A DNA stretch of 43,443 nucleotides from an uncultured Eubacterium sp. (GCF_934561735.1 NZ_CAKTGT010000011.1:1-43443); one strand, 5' to 3'. Shown: positions 1 to 7,475, numbered from the stretch's first letter. Notes: generated from the sequence alone by a model not told the origin. Made by a program: numbers and translations.

Positions 1-80
1 ATTATCTTAATCGGGTTCCTTACTTTTTCGTCGTTGTTTAATTTTCAAGGTCCTTGCCGTCTCGCTCTCTCGCTGACAGC
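1..80 (-). other. rRNA operon leader (probable pre-16S leader), runs off the window
   Basis: Minus-strand transcript downstream of the promoter at 87-115. It carries the stretch AAGGACCTTGAAAATTAAAC, which resembles spacer/leader sequence found before 16S rRNA in many Clostridia. No 16S sequence is inside the window, so the assignment is inferred from the promoter strength, the leader text and the neighbouring 5S gene. Confidence 0.5.
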
Positions 81-86
81 CTATAT

Positions 87-115
87 ATAATACCACAGCG
101 TCTTGCGTTTGTCAA
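87..115 (-). promoter_or_regulatory. Strong sigma-A promoter, probably for a 16S-led rRNA operon
   Basis: On the minus strand, -35 TTGACA lies at 110-115 and -10 TATTAT at 87-92, separated by exactly 17 bp. It lies between the 5S gene and the left edge and reads leftwards. The near-consensus boxes and the rrn-like leader that follows suggest a stable-RNA promoter. Confidence 0.75.
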
Positions 116-158
116 GAACTTTTTTCAACTTTTTTAAAAAGTTTTTTGTGGTAACCAT

Positions 159-274
159 GTCGGCATCGACCTATTTTTGCGGGAGGCTGCCCTCCAACTA
201 TTTTCGGCACGCATGAGCTTAACTACCGTGTTCGGTATGGGAACGGGTGGACCCTCAGCGTAATAAATACCGAC
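159..274 (-). rRNA. rrf: 5S ribosomal RNA
   Basis: The minus strand carries the universal 5S core CCCGTTCCCATACCGAAC and GTTAAGCTC. The ends pair as helix I (GTCGGTAT at the 5' end with ATGCCGAC at the 3' end), giving a 116-nt molecule. Helix II (ACGCTGAG with CTCATGCGT) and helix III (CCGT with ACGG) are intact. The gene has its own promoter at 318-346. It is followed only by a short AT-rich inverted repeat (about 127-143) and then a second, rrn-like promoter, so here the 5S stands upstream of, not behind, the next rRNA unit. Confidence 0.93.
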
Positions 275-317
275 TATATCTAACGGTTACTTGCGTTTCC
301 GTCATTTGGTAATGTGA

Positions 318-346
318 ATTCTATCATAAATATGTGGCGATGTCAA
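318..346 (-). promoter_or_regulatory. Sigma-A promoter of the 5S rRNA gene
   Basis: Minus strand: -35 TTGACA at 341-346, 17-bp spacer, -10 TAGAAT at 318-323. The mature 5S 5' end lies about 44 nt downstream of the -10 box. This shows that the 5S is transcribed separately rather than only as the tail of a 16S-23S-5S transcript. Confidence 0.85.
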
Positions 347-414
347 GGGATTTTTTGAGATTTTTTTCATCTTAATTTTTCTGTAAATAAGGTGTTACTT
401 TTGTAACCTTAATG

Positions 415-472
415 ACACACTTATATATAGTATATATTATAATTATATACTATTATATATACCATATATATT
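415..472. repeat. AT-rich near-palindrome
   Basis: The stretch is almost entirely A and T, with TATATAGTATATA facing TATATACTAT around a central TTATAAT. It sits between the htpG terminator and the 5S promoter. No gene is credible here; the small plus-strand frame through it is low-complexity. It may simply be a flexible intergenic spacer. Confidence 0.4.
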
Positions 473-479
473 ACCGGTT

Positions 480-514
480 TAAAACTCTGCCCCGCAAACA
501 CGAATTTACGGGGC
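480..514 (-). terminator. Rho-independent terminator after htpG
   Basis: Inverted repeat GCCCCGTAAA / TTTGCGGGGC (489-514) about 20 bp past the htpG stop, followed on the minus strand by AGAGTTTTAA. The stem is strong but the T-run is short. Confidence 0.65.
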
Positions 515-536
515 AAAGTGTCGATATTTTAAGTGC

Positions 537-2420
537 TTACATCAGAGCAACTACACTGTCTGCAAGTTCCGTCGGATTGTCAACAGGAAGTCCGGCGATA
601 AGTCTTGCCTGCGAATAAAGAATCTTTGTATACTTTTCAAGTGTTTCTTCATCCGCCGAAGCAAGTTTTTCTGCAATAGGGTGCTCGCTGTTTATTTCAA
701 GAACAAGCTGTGCTTTAACTCCGTTGTCATTTCCGCCCGGCATTTGCGAAAGCACCTTTGCCATTTCAAGGCTGACATAACCTTCTGCCGAAAGACACAC
801 TGCATGCGAACCCAATTTGTCGGTAAGCTTAACGGAAGAAACTTCGTCGCCGAGAATATTCTTCATCTTTTCAAGCAAGTCCTTTGCGTCTTCATTTTTC
901 TTTGTCAACGCTTCTTTTTCAGCATCGGTCGAAAGATTCAAATCATCTTTGCAGATATTTGCAAACTTCTTGCCGTCATAGTCCATAAGCATTTGGATTG
1001 CAAACTCATCCACTTCATCGGTGAAATAAAGAATTTCGTAGCCCTTTGCTTTTACGCCCTCGCATTGAGGAAGAAGTGCAATTTTTTCGGCACTGTCGCC
1101 GCAGGCATAATAAATTGTGTCCTGTGAATCTGCCATTCGCTCAGCATATTCCTTAAGCGTTGTATAGCCGTCACCGTTAGATGACTTAAACATAATCAAA
1201 TCCTTGAGTTCATCCTTGTGCATACCGTAATCGGAGTATACGCCCCATTTTAGGTTTGTGCCGAAAGTTTCAAAGAACTTTTCATATTTCTCTCTGTCAT
1301 TTTTGAGCATTTTTGTGAGTTCCGACTTAATTTTCTTTTCAATTGCCTTTGCAATTATTCTGACTTGATGGTCCTGCTGCAAGGTTTCTCTTGAAATGTT
1401 GAGGTTTAAGTCGGCACTGTCAACAAGGCCCTTTACAAAGCTGAAGTAATCTGGTAAAAGGTCGGCACACTTATCCATAATCATAACGCCGTTTGAATAA
1501 AGTTGAAGCCCCTTTTCGTAATTCTTTGAATAAAAATCCATCGGGGCAACTGACGGAATGTACATAAGAGCATCAAATGTTGCCTGACCCTCAATTTTTG
1601 AATGAATAACCAAAGCCGGATCGGTATAATCATAGAACTTTTGCTTGTAAAAATCGTTGTATTCTTCCGGTTTAATTTCGTTTTTATTCTTTCTCCAAAG
1701 CGGAACTTGAGAGTTCAAAACCTCGTCATTAACTTCCGTGATGTACTCTCCCTCTTTTTCAGGGTCAGGAACTTCCTTGCTCATTTCCATAACAATTGGG
1801 TAGCGGATATAGTCGCTGTATTTTTTAACAAGTTCCTGAATTTTGTACTGCTCAAGATACTGTGAATAGTTCTCGTTTTCGGTATCTTCTTTGATATGCA
1901 GAGTTATAACCGTACCGTTTGAGTCCTTATCGCATTCTTCTACGGTGTAACCGTCAACGCCTGTTGAAGTCCACTTGTTCGCCTTGTCTGCACCAAGTGC
2001 CTTTGACACAACCTCGATTTTATCCGCAACCATAAATGCAGAATAAAATCCAACGCCGAACTGACCGATAACCTCAATATCTTTTGCATTTTCGTCGTCG
2101 GCATTTTCTTTTTTAAAGTCCATAGAATCCGACTTTGCAATAGTACCGAGATTGTTTTCGAGTTCTTCGGCAGTCATACCGATACCGTTATCGGAAATTG
2201 TGACGGTACGGTTTTCCTTGTCAAGGTCAATCCTGATTTTAAGACTATCTTTATCCGCTTTAATATCGGTGTCGGTAAGCGATTTAAAATAGAGTTTATC
2301 CGTTGCGTCGCTTGCGTTTGAAATAAGTTCACGCAAAAAAATCTCCTTGTGAGTGTAAATTGAGTTAATCATCATATCGAGGAGTTTTTTAGACTCCGCC
2401 TTAAACTGTTTCTTTCTCAT
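537..2420 (-). CDS. htpG: HtpG, Hsp90-family ATP-dependent chaperone
   Basis: Cytosolic Hsp90 homologue that refolds or holds client proteins in an ATP-driven clamp cycle. The N-terminal GHKL ATPase shows its classic motifs: ELISNASDA, DNGIGM and GQFGVGFYSAF, followed by middle and dimerisation domains at about the usual length (about 627 aa). The first possible ATG is at 2435, but the start at 2420 is preferred because AAGGTG sits 6 nt before it and the protein then begins MRKKQFKAESK as in relatives. A CIRCE operator covers the transcription start, so HrcA-type heat-shock control is expected. It appears monocistronic, between its promoter and the terminator at 480-514. Confidence 0.95.
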   Translation of the reverse strand: MRKKQFKAESKKLLDMMINSIYTHKEIFLRELISNASDATDKLYFKSLTDTDIKADKDSLKIRIDLDKENRTVTISDNGIGMTAEELENNLGTIAKSDSMDFKKENADDENAKDIEVIGQFGVGFYSAFMVADKIEVVSKALGADKANKWTSTGVDGYTVEECDKDSNGTVITLHIKEDTENENYSQYLEQYKIQELVKKYSDYIRYPIVMEMSKEVPDPEKEGEYITEVNDEVLNSQVPLWRKNKNEIKPEEYNDFYKQKFYDYTDPALVIHSKIEGQATFDALMYIPSVAPMDFYSKNYEKGLQLYSNGVMIMDKCADLLPDYFSFVKGLVDSADLNLNISRETLQQDHQVRIIAKAIEKKIKSELTKMLKNDREKYEKFFETFGTNLKWGVYSDYGMHKDELKDLIMFKSSNGDGYTTLKEYAERMADSQDTIYYACGDSAEKIALLPQCEGVKAKGYEILYFTDEVDEFAIQMLMDYDGKKFANICKDDLNLSTDAEKEALTKKNEDAKDLLEKMKNILGDEVSSVKLTDKLGSHAVCLSAEGYVSLEMAKVLSQMPGGNDNGVKAQLVLEINSEHPIAEKLASADEETLEKYTKILYSQARLIAGLPVDNPTELADSVVALM

Positions 2421-2452
2421 ATCTGTCACCTTCATAAAGAATTATAGTCAAA

Positions 2453-2479
2453 TTGGCACTCTCGATGTCCGAGTGCTAA
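2453..2479. promoter_or_regulatory. CIRCE operator (HrcA binding site)
   Basis: TTGGCACTC - 9 bp - GAGTGCTAA, one mismatch from the canonical TTAGCACTC-N9-GAGTGCTAA. It lies a few bases downstream of the htpG -10 box, over the expected start of transcription, the standard place for HrcA repression of class I heat-shock genes. Confidence 0.93.
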
Positions 2480-2483
2480 TTAT

Positions 2484-2511
2484 ATTATAGTCCTTAATTT
2501 CGATTTGTCAA
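2484..2511 (-). promoter_or_regulatory. htpG sigma-A promoter
   Basis: Minus strand -35 TTGACA at 2506-2511, -10 TATAAT at 2484-2489, spacer 16 bp. Both boxes match consensus. The CIRCE element follows immediately. Confidence 0.85.
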
Positions 2512-2553
2512 CACCGATTAATTTTTGTTAACAAAAAAATCACAATCACCCAC

Positions 2554-2883
2554 TTAAAGCAATTCTATAGTATGAGAAAAATATTTTTCCTGAAAGTGAA
2601 CGGCTTTTTCTATTTCATCAACCGTAAAAGTAGCCCCGTCAGGTGCAACAATCCACTTATCCTCAACATCGTCTGTTCGATGAACAACGGCTATAACCTT
2701 GCCGGAAAACTCAACAACAGGTTCATCAATTCCGAGAATATACGCATCCTGTTCTTCGCCATCACCTGCAAATAACCCCTCTATGTATCCGTAATTAATG
2801 GGATAAAACAAGTCCTTGTGTTCAGGATGAAAACTGCCCATCGGTCTGTCAATTTTTACTGTAACTTTTTTGTGAGTAAACAT
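2554..2883 (-). CDS. Short inorganic-pyrophosphatase-like protein
   Basis: A 109-residue cytosolic protein resembling the small clostridial relatives of soluble family I inorganic pyrophosphatase. Family-like features are FYPINYGYIEG near residue 26, the acidic DGEEQDAY stretch near 41-48, and VIAVVHRTDDVEDKW in the middle. Family I enzymes (about 170-200 aa) hydrolyse pyrophosphate to phosphate; this form is much shorter, so activity on pyrophosphate is inferred, not shown. Translation starts at ATG 2883 with GGAGGT eight nt upstream. The leader contains a 5S-rRNA-like segment and hairpin (2904-2988) directly behind a sigma-A promoter (2997-3024). Confidence 0.8.
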   Translation of the reverse strand: MFTHKKVTVKIDRPMGSFHPEHKDLFYPINYGYIEGLFAGDGEEQDAYILGIDEPVVEFSGKVIAVVHRTDDVEDKWIVAPDGATFTVDEIEKAVHFQEKYFSHTIELL

Positions 2884-2903
2884 ATTTTACCTCCAAATAA
2901 AAT

Positions 2904-2933
2904 AAGCCCTTGCAAAAAATAATGCAAGAGCTT
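2904..2933 (-). terminator. Terminator-like hairpin in the leader of the pyrophosphatase-like gene
   Basis: Minus strand AAGCTCTTGCA pairs with TGCAAGGGCTT (one G-T pair) around an 8-nt loop, followed by ATTTTATTT and then the ribosome binding site GGAGG. The 5' arm overlaps the AAGCTC of the 5S-like segment, so forming this hairpin would compete with the 5S-like helix II. Attenuation is an inference. Confidence 0.5.
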
Positions 2934-2988
2934 TACTTCTGTGTTCGGAATGGGAACAGGTTATCTCAATTTTAATCAGTATCGGCTG
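2925..2988 (-). pseudogene. 5S rRNA 5'-half remnant or 5S-like leader domain
   Basis: The minus strand reads like the first ~63 nt of the 5S gene at 159-274: GCCGATACTGATTA, then CCTGTTCCCATTCCGAAC, then AAGTAAAGCTCTTGC. The 3' half (helices IV, V and the closing strand of helix I) is absent. Helix III is kept with a compensatory change (CTGT/ACAG here, CCGT/ACGG in the intact 5S), while helix II is reduced to GAG/CTC. It begins about where transcription from the promoter at 2997-3024 should start. It is either a decayed 5S gene co-opted as leader or a selected 5S-like RNA domain. Confidence 0.7.
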
Positions 2989-2996
2989 ATAAATTT

Positions 2997-3024
2997 ATTA
3001 TATCACAATTTAACTTTTTTGCAA
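2997..3024 (-). promoter_or_regulatory. Promoter for the 5S-like leader and pyrophosphatase-like gene
   Basis: Minus strand -35 TTGCAA at 3019-3024, -10 TATAAT at 2997-3002, spacer 16 bp. The predicted start lies just before the 5S-like segment. Confidence 0.7.
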
Positions 3025-3113
3025 GAGAAATCAGACAGCGGCATAAAACACCCTGCCATTAGACAAATCGAAAACATAAATCGTTGACTCAACAATATAA
3101 TGGGTCTTTAATT

Positions 3114-4091
3114 TCAATTCACTTGGTTTTTCGGTCGATTGCCGTTTTGTATTGCAATAATATTATCATAGCAATTACGGTACAGCTTTTTTACGGTCAA
3201 AGCCGTTATGCCGGCAATGTGAGGCGTGAGCATAAGTTTGTCCTTTATACTTTCATCAAGCAAAATGTTATCCTTTTGCACAGGTTCGGGTGCGATAACA
3301 TCAAGGCCGGAACCTGCAATTTTGTTGTTTTTTAGTGCTTCATAAAGTGCGGCATTGTCCACCAAATCACCCCTTGCGGTGTTGATAAGATAAGCCGTGC
3401 TTTTCATTTTGCCCAGAAATTCGGAATTAACAATATTTCTCGTTTCATCCGTTACGGCAAGGTGGAGCGATACAAAATCGGACTGTTTGAGAAGTTCGTC
3501 AAGAGTAACATATTCAACGCCGTATTCATCTTCTATATGTTCATATCTTGTGCGGTTGTAATAAATAACCCTTGCGCCGAAAACCTTGAGAAGCATTGCT
3601 GTTTGCCTTGCAATATCGCCGAAGCCGACAAGTCCTACCGTACATTCGGAAAGTTCTCTGATAACGCCGAAGCTTTCTGCCTTTTTCTGAATTTGTCTGC
3701 CGTCATACATTGCGGCGATGCCATCGTTGTATTTTTTGAGGCAACCCAAAATCAAGAACACGGCGACCTCGGCAACGGCTGTATCGTTGATACCTTTATT
3801 GTTGCAAACAGGAATATTTCTTCTTGTCGCCGCAGCAACATCTACGCCCTGATAACCCACACCCTCGGACTGTATGAGCTTTAAATTCGGAAGCGAATCG
3901 ATAAGTTTTTCACTCACTCTGCCCATAGCGTCAACAATCAGAAATTCCGTGTCAGTCGCTTCATTGATAATTTTTTCTTCATCATCAAGGGTTGTGAAGA
4001 ATTTTAAATCAAAATCTTTAAATTTCGGCACATTTAAACACACTCTTTCGGGAGTGGTAACATCGGAAATAAATGTAACCTTACTTTTCAT
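3114..4091 (-). CDS. D-2-hydroxyacid dehydrogenase (NAD-dependent)
   Basis: Oxidoreductase of the D-isomer-specific 2-hydroxyacid dehydrogenase family, which interconverts 2-keto acids and D-2-hydroxy acids with NAD(P)H. The Rossmann motif VGLVGFGDIA (GxGxxA type), the arginine in NTARGDLVD, the glutamate in IAPEPV and the histidine in TPHIAG are all in family order. The start at 4091 (MKSKVTFISD) is preferred over an upstream in-frame ATG at 4166, because the longer form would add a basic, unrelated tail lying inside the neighbouring gene. The chosen ATG overlaps the last 11 nt of the GH51-like gene, suggesting translational coupling. The substrate cannot be told from sequence; phosphoglycerate and glyoxylate/hydroxypyruvate relatives are possible. 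Confidence 0.85.
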   Translation of the reverse strand: MKSKVTFISDVTTPERVCLNVPKFKDFDLKFFTTLDDEEKIINEATDTEFLIVDAMGRVSEKLIDSLPNLKLIQSEGVGYQGVDVAAATRRNIPVCNNKGINDTAVAEVAVFLILGCLKKYNDGIAAMYDGRQIQKKAESFGVIRELSECTVGLVGFGDIARQTAMLLKVFGARVIYYNRTRYEHIEDEYGVEYVTLDELLKQSDFVSLHLAVTDETRNIVNSEFLGKMKSTAYLINTARGDLVDNAALYEALKNNKIAGSGLDVIAPEPVQKDNILLDESIKDKLMLTPHIAGITALTVKKLYRNCYDNIIAIQNGNRPKNQVN

Positions 4092-6477
4092 CGTCGTTAT
4101 CTTCTTTTTTCTTTTTGCTAGGCTTATTCGGCTTTTTGCCTTTAAGCACAAACTTGGAATATGCAAAATATCCGCCTACACTGCCCACAACAAAAAGGGC
4201 AATAATCATAATAATAAATACAGGAATACTCATAGGAATGTATGCTTTAACCTCCGTGTTTATATTATCCGGCAGGGCATAAAAGCCGTTGCCGTTGTTT
4301 TGCTCGTAGCCGACTCTGATAACAGTTGCACTATACGGTGCAAGTTGCGTATCAAAGGCATTGTCGTCAAATTTCAGTTCCGTCTGCTCGGGTGCAACCG
4401 TTTGTTTTTTTGTACCGTTATATGCGGATTTATATCTACTCTCAACGCTCTGCTTTGACACAGCCGAAACATCTTCAAACCCACTCAAATTAATGCTGAT
4501 TTTTTCCTTTTTGCCGGAAGTGTTAACAAGTTTTATGTACAAAGTGCGGGTGTTTTCATCAACCGTAACGCTTTGAAAAAGTCCGTCATTATCGGTGTTC
4601 AAATTTGAATTAACATAATTTTTGCCTGTGTTATTTGCAAAAATCATTTGCGTATAATAACTCAGAGTGCAAACCAAATCATCGCCGTCAAACCACACGA
4701 GGCTTTGATTTTTGTTATTTGCACCGACTTTTGAAAATGTCGGCAAACTGCTTGCCATCTTAACAACGGCACTGTTTTTTTCAAGTCCTGTAACAAAAGC
4801 CGCCTCCTGCGAAGCGTTGAACATATTGTTATTTTTTACATCTGTACCGCTTGTATAAGCCTCGGAGCGGTATTCGTCAACCATCACGCCTGCACCCGTT
4901 TCGCCGTAGCTGTCATATCGGGTAATGTTTTGCGAAAGCGTATTGTCTTTTGAATCAACAACCTTTTCGTTTGCAAGTCCGCTTGAATATGAAGAATTGA
5001 TTTTGTTCCAAGCGGTATCAAAATTCTCTCCGTCAGATGAATAACCTGTTGAGGCAATCACAACAATGTCGGGATATTTTTCGTTGATTATTTTTTTAAG
5101 AGCATCAAAATTACGCCAATAAACTTCGCCGTAATTGTCACCGCCGATTTGCAAATATTTGAGGTTAAACGGTTGTTCGCTTCCGTTGGCACTGCGAAGC
5201 GAAGCCCAATAACCTGCTGTGCTGTCAGCATTTGCATACTCGATTAAGTCAAGTATATCCTGTGCATAATTTGTAAATTCATCCGTACCCGGAGTGAGCG
5301 AAATGCTCTCAACATACTTATTAAAATCCTCAACGCCGTTAACTTTAAGCGATTCTATGTATTCGGTTCTCGCCTTAACTTCACTCTTTTTATATCCGCA
5401 CTCGTTAACAAGATATGATTCCCACTGCTCGTCGGTCATATATGTTTTGTCAAGAGCCTGAGAGTAAGCCTCGTACTCACCGTTAGTCTGACACGCAATA
5501 CCTGCACCAACAACAGCAACAGGAACAGCATTCAAATCCTTTGCAAGCTGAAAATATTCGTGATAACCGAGCATATTTGAATTGTTTGCAAAATAGCCCT
5601 TTGAACTGTTATTGTATACGCTGACAGACTGCTTGCGAAGTGCCGGCTCACCGACGGTATCTTTCCAATTATAGCCGTCATTATTTTCGGCAACGCAATC
5701 ACCCGGGAATTTAATGAATGACGGCTTAAGGTTTTTAAGAGCCTCAACCATATCCGTGCGGAGCGAAGTGTATTTCCACTCGCCGTCACCGAGACCGTAG
5801 CTTTCATCCGAAACCAATGTAACATAATCAACACAAATTGAGCCTGTGCCGTTGAAGCTGATACCGAGTCCGCCGCTTTCCGTGCCGCTTGATTTGATTT
5901 TTACGCTTACCTTTGTCCACGAATTTTTGTTTATATTGTTTATATTAAGCTGAACAGGGTCGGAATTGTTTGATTTTGAATCAAGAAAAACTCCGATTTT
6001 GCCCTGAAAATCCACATTGAGAAGATAACACGAAAAATAATACACAGCACTTTTCTTAAAGTTCATCCCAGATTTTTCGGAAACCTTTGAGCTATAATTA
6101 CCCTTGCCGTCAAACAGTTTGGTATAGCCTTTGTTTACCATACTGCCCTGCGACTCAACAGTAATCGTTTCGTATGTAGGGTTGTTTTGATTTATCGGAT
6201 TTTGATTTGACACAACAGGCGATACACCGTTGAATGCCCACGCATATTCGGGATTGTCGGCATATTCAAACGAATTGTTGTTTACCATATTCGATGACAG
6301 ACCGCCATCCGCACCGAAAGACGAATCATCAAGGCTCACACCGTACAAAGTCGGCGAAACCTCCGTGCCGATGTCACCGCTTGATATATTAAGAACCGTA
6401 TCGGTCTTTGCGAAAACAGGACTCGCAAACGCAAAAACAAATATTATCGATAATAAAACAGAAATTACTTTTTTCAT
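4081..6477 (-). CDS. Secreted, membrane-anchored GH51-like (alpha-L-arabinofuranosidase-related) protein with altered active site
   Basis: 798 residues. A signal peptide (about 1-23, ending VFA) is followed by GH51-type N-terminal motifs (SPTLYGVSLDD, ADGGLSSNMVNNNSFEY), a carbohydrate-binding-like insert (about 100-225), the GH51 signature FIKFPGDCV near 254-262, then the catalytic barrel. One C-terminal membrane helix (about 735-757) and a lysine-rich cytoplasmic tail anchor it. GH51 enzymes release arabinose from plant arabinans and arabinoxylans at the cell surface. Here the usual acid/base motif GNE reads GGD (residues 445-447), while a probable nucleophile, E535 in VDEYRS, is kept. Activity may therefore be weak, altered or lost. 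Start ATG has GAGGAAA upstream. The next gene overlaps its 3' end. Confidence 0.8.
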   Translation of the reverse strand: MKKVISVLLSIIFVFAFASPVFAKTDTVLNISSGDIGTEVSPTLYGVSLDDSSFGADGGLSSNMVNNNSFEYADNPEYAWAFNGVSPVVSNQNPINQNNPTYETITVESQGSMVNKGYTKLFDGKGNYSSKVSEKSGMNFKKSAVYYFSCYLLNVDFQGKIGVFLDSKSNNSDPVQLNINNINKNSWTKVSVKIKSSGTESGGLGISFNGTGSICVDYVTLVSDESYGLGDGEWKYTSLRTDMVEALKNLKPSFIKFPGDCVAENNDGYNWKDTVGEPALRKQSVSVYNNSSKGYFANNSNMLGYHEYFQLAKDLNAVPVAVVGAGIACQTNGEYEAYSQALDKTYMTDEQWESYLVNECGYKKSEVKARTEYIESLKVNGVEDFNKYVESISLTPGTDEFTNYAQDILDLIEYANADSTAGYWASLRSANGSEQPFNLKYLQIGGDNYGEVYWRNFDALKKIINEKYPDIVVIASTGYSSDGENFDTAWNKINSSYSSGLANEKVVDSKDNTLSQNITRYDSYGETGAGVMVDEYRSEAYTSGTDVKNNNMFNASQEAAFVTGLEKNSAVVKMASSLPTFSKVGANNKNQSLVWFDGDDLVCTLSYYTQMIFANNTGKNYVNSNLNTDNDGLFQSVTVDENTRTLYIKLVNTSGKKEKISINLSGFEDVSAVSKQSVESRYKSAYNGTKKQTVAPEQTELKFDDNAFDTQLAPYSATVIRVGYEQNNGNGFYALPDNINTEVKAYIPMSIPVFIIMIIALFVVGSVGGYFAYSKFVLKGKKPNKPSKKKKEDNDDEK

Positions 6478-6490
6478 ACATTTCCTCGCT

Positions 6491-6512
6491 AATCACATAT
6501 ATAGTGATTATA
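6491..6512 (-). promoter_or_regulatory. -10 box with overlapping palindromic operator, GH51-like gene
   Basis: A perfect inverted repeat, AATCAC-7 bp-GTGATT (6491-6509), overlaps a TATAAT box on the minus strand (6507-6512), about 30 bp upstream of the GH51-like start. No good -35 is visible (TTTAAA at best, 17 bp away). The placement suggests repression by a dimeric regulator. Confidence 0.5.
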
Positions 6513-6575
6513 GCACAACAATATGTATTTTTAAAGAGAAAACGATTAATTTAACATTTTATACAAACGCCCCCT

Positions 6576-7385
6576 TCAACTCAAATTACGAAGCACCCAC
6601 AGATTACGGATTTGAGAAGAAAACTTGTCAAAATTCCACAATTTTTCCGAATTCCGGTAACTATTAGGGTCGTTAACCTTAATTTTACCGTCCTCAATTC
6701 CCGTCAAAACAATAAAATGTCCTTTTTGGGTAAAATATCCCGGACCCATAACACAAATAATCGGATTGCCAACCTCAAGATTGCGAACAACGCGTTCCTT
6801 ATCAAGCGGTATTTCCGTTACATCAAGTCCAAGTTTTGTTCCGCCCTCGCTGATTAAGGTCCACAGCGAGCCGCCGCCTTTTACGCAATAACCGTTGTCA
6901 ACGGCAAAATCCATCATATAATCGGGCGAATATTTTGCATCCCGCAGAAGATATGTGGCAACCATAGAAAGACAGGTAGGACCGCAAGCCGTAAGAGCCG
7001 CAACATCATCACCGTAAATCTTATAGCCCCAACGCTTATCCCATTGCATAAACAAAGGCACGCTGTCGCAATCCTTGTATTCGCTCATATCAATGCGAAA
7101 ATGCTTGTCCTTATCGGTTGGGTAAGCTAAAACAAAATCTCTTGTTTCCTTGTTTCTGTCAAGCAAGTCAACAAGATTTTGCGGATATTCGTCAACATCT
7201 ATTCCGTTTTCTTTGGCGTACTCCTCCACCATTTGTCTGCCGGATTGATTTTTGTATTCCTCATCATAGGTTATGCTTCCGGCATAAGATTCGTTTTTGT
7301 CAAAAATTGCACATCCCGTACACAGTACCGCCGTTATCGTTGCCAACAAAACGGCAATAATCTTTTTAGCCATTGTAATTTTCAT
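6576..7385 (-). CDS. C39-like peptidase lipoprotein
   Basis: 269 residues. A lipoprotein signal peptide with lipobox LCTGC (C25 lipidated) exports it to the outer face of the membrane. The second half is a papain-like peptidase_C39-type domain: Cys134 in ACGPTC, His223 in KGHFIV and Asp239 in VNDPNS give a plausible catalytic triad, and VPLFMQWDKRWG precedes it as in this family. Members cleave peptides or may act on the wall; the substrate here is unknown. The start at 7385 is supported by AAAGGAGG eight nt upstream; that ribosome binding site lies inside a long hairpin (7391-7436). It lies between the two-component system and the GH51-like gene on the same strand. Confidence 0.8.
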   Translation of the reverse strand: MKITMAKKIIAVLLATITAVLCTGCAIFDKNESYAGSITYDEEYKNQSGRQMVEEYAKENGIDVDEYPQNLVDLLDRNKETRDFVLAYPTDKDKHFRIDMSEYKDCDSVPLFMQWDKRWGYKIYGDDVAALTACGPTCLSMVATYLLRDAKYSPDYMMDFAVDNGYCVKGGGSLWTLISEGGTKLGLDVTEIPLDKERVVRNLEVGNPIICVMGPGYFTQKGHFIVLTGIEDGKIKVNDPNSYRNSEKLWNFDKFSSQIRNLWVLRNLS

Positions 7386-7390
7386 AATAA

Positions 7391-7436
7391 AAACCTCCTT
7401 TAAATTACAAGCAAATTGTAATCCAAAAGGAGATTT
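7391..7436 (-). terminator. Intercistronic hairpin enclosing the C39 ribosome binding site
   Basis: Minus strand AAATCTCCTTT (7426-7436) pairs with AAAGGAGGTTT (7391-7401) and the inner ATTACAA pairs with TTGTAAT around a 5-nt loop. A T-rich run (TTTTTATT) follows. It can act as an intrinsic terminator for the kinase gene and at the same time base-pairs the AAAGGAGG that the downstream lipoprotein gene needs. Confidence 0.7.
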
Positions 7437-7475
7437 TTTGTTTTAATATTAACTTTAGAAATTCTTACGATTTTC

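Noticed and set aside
681..1127. Plus-strand open frame inside htpG
   Set aside because: Lies wholly opposite htpG, which has full Hsp90 motifs; no ribosome site; composition is that of an antisense shadow.
4092..4166. Longer start for the hydroxyacid dehydrogenase
   Set aside because: The 25 extra residues are basic, unlike the family, and lie inside the GH51-like gene; the ATG at 4091 fits better.
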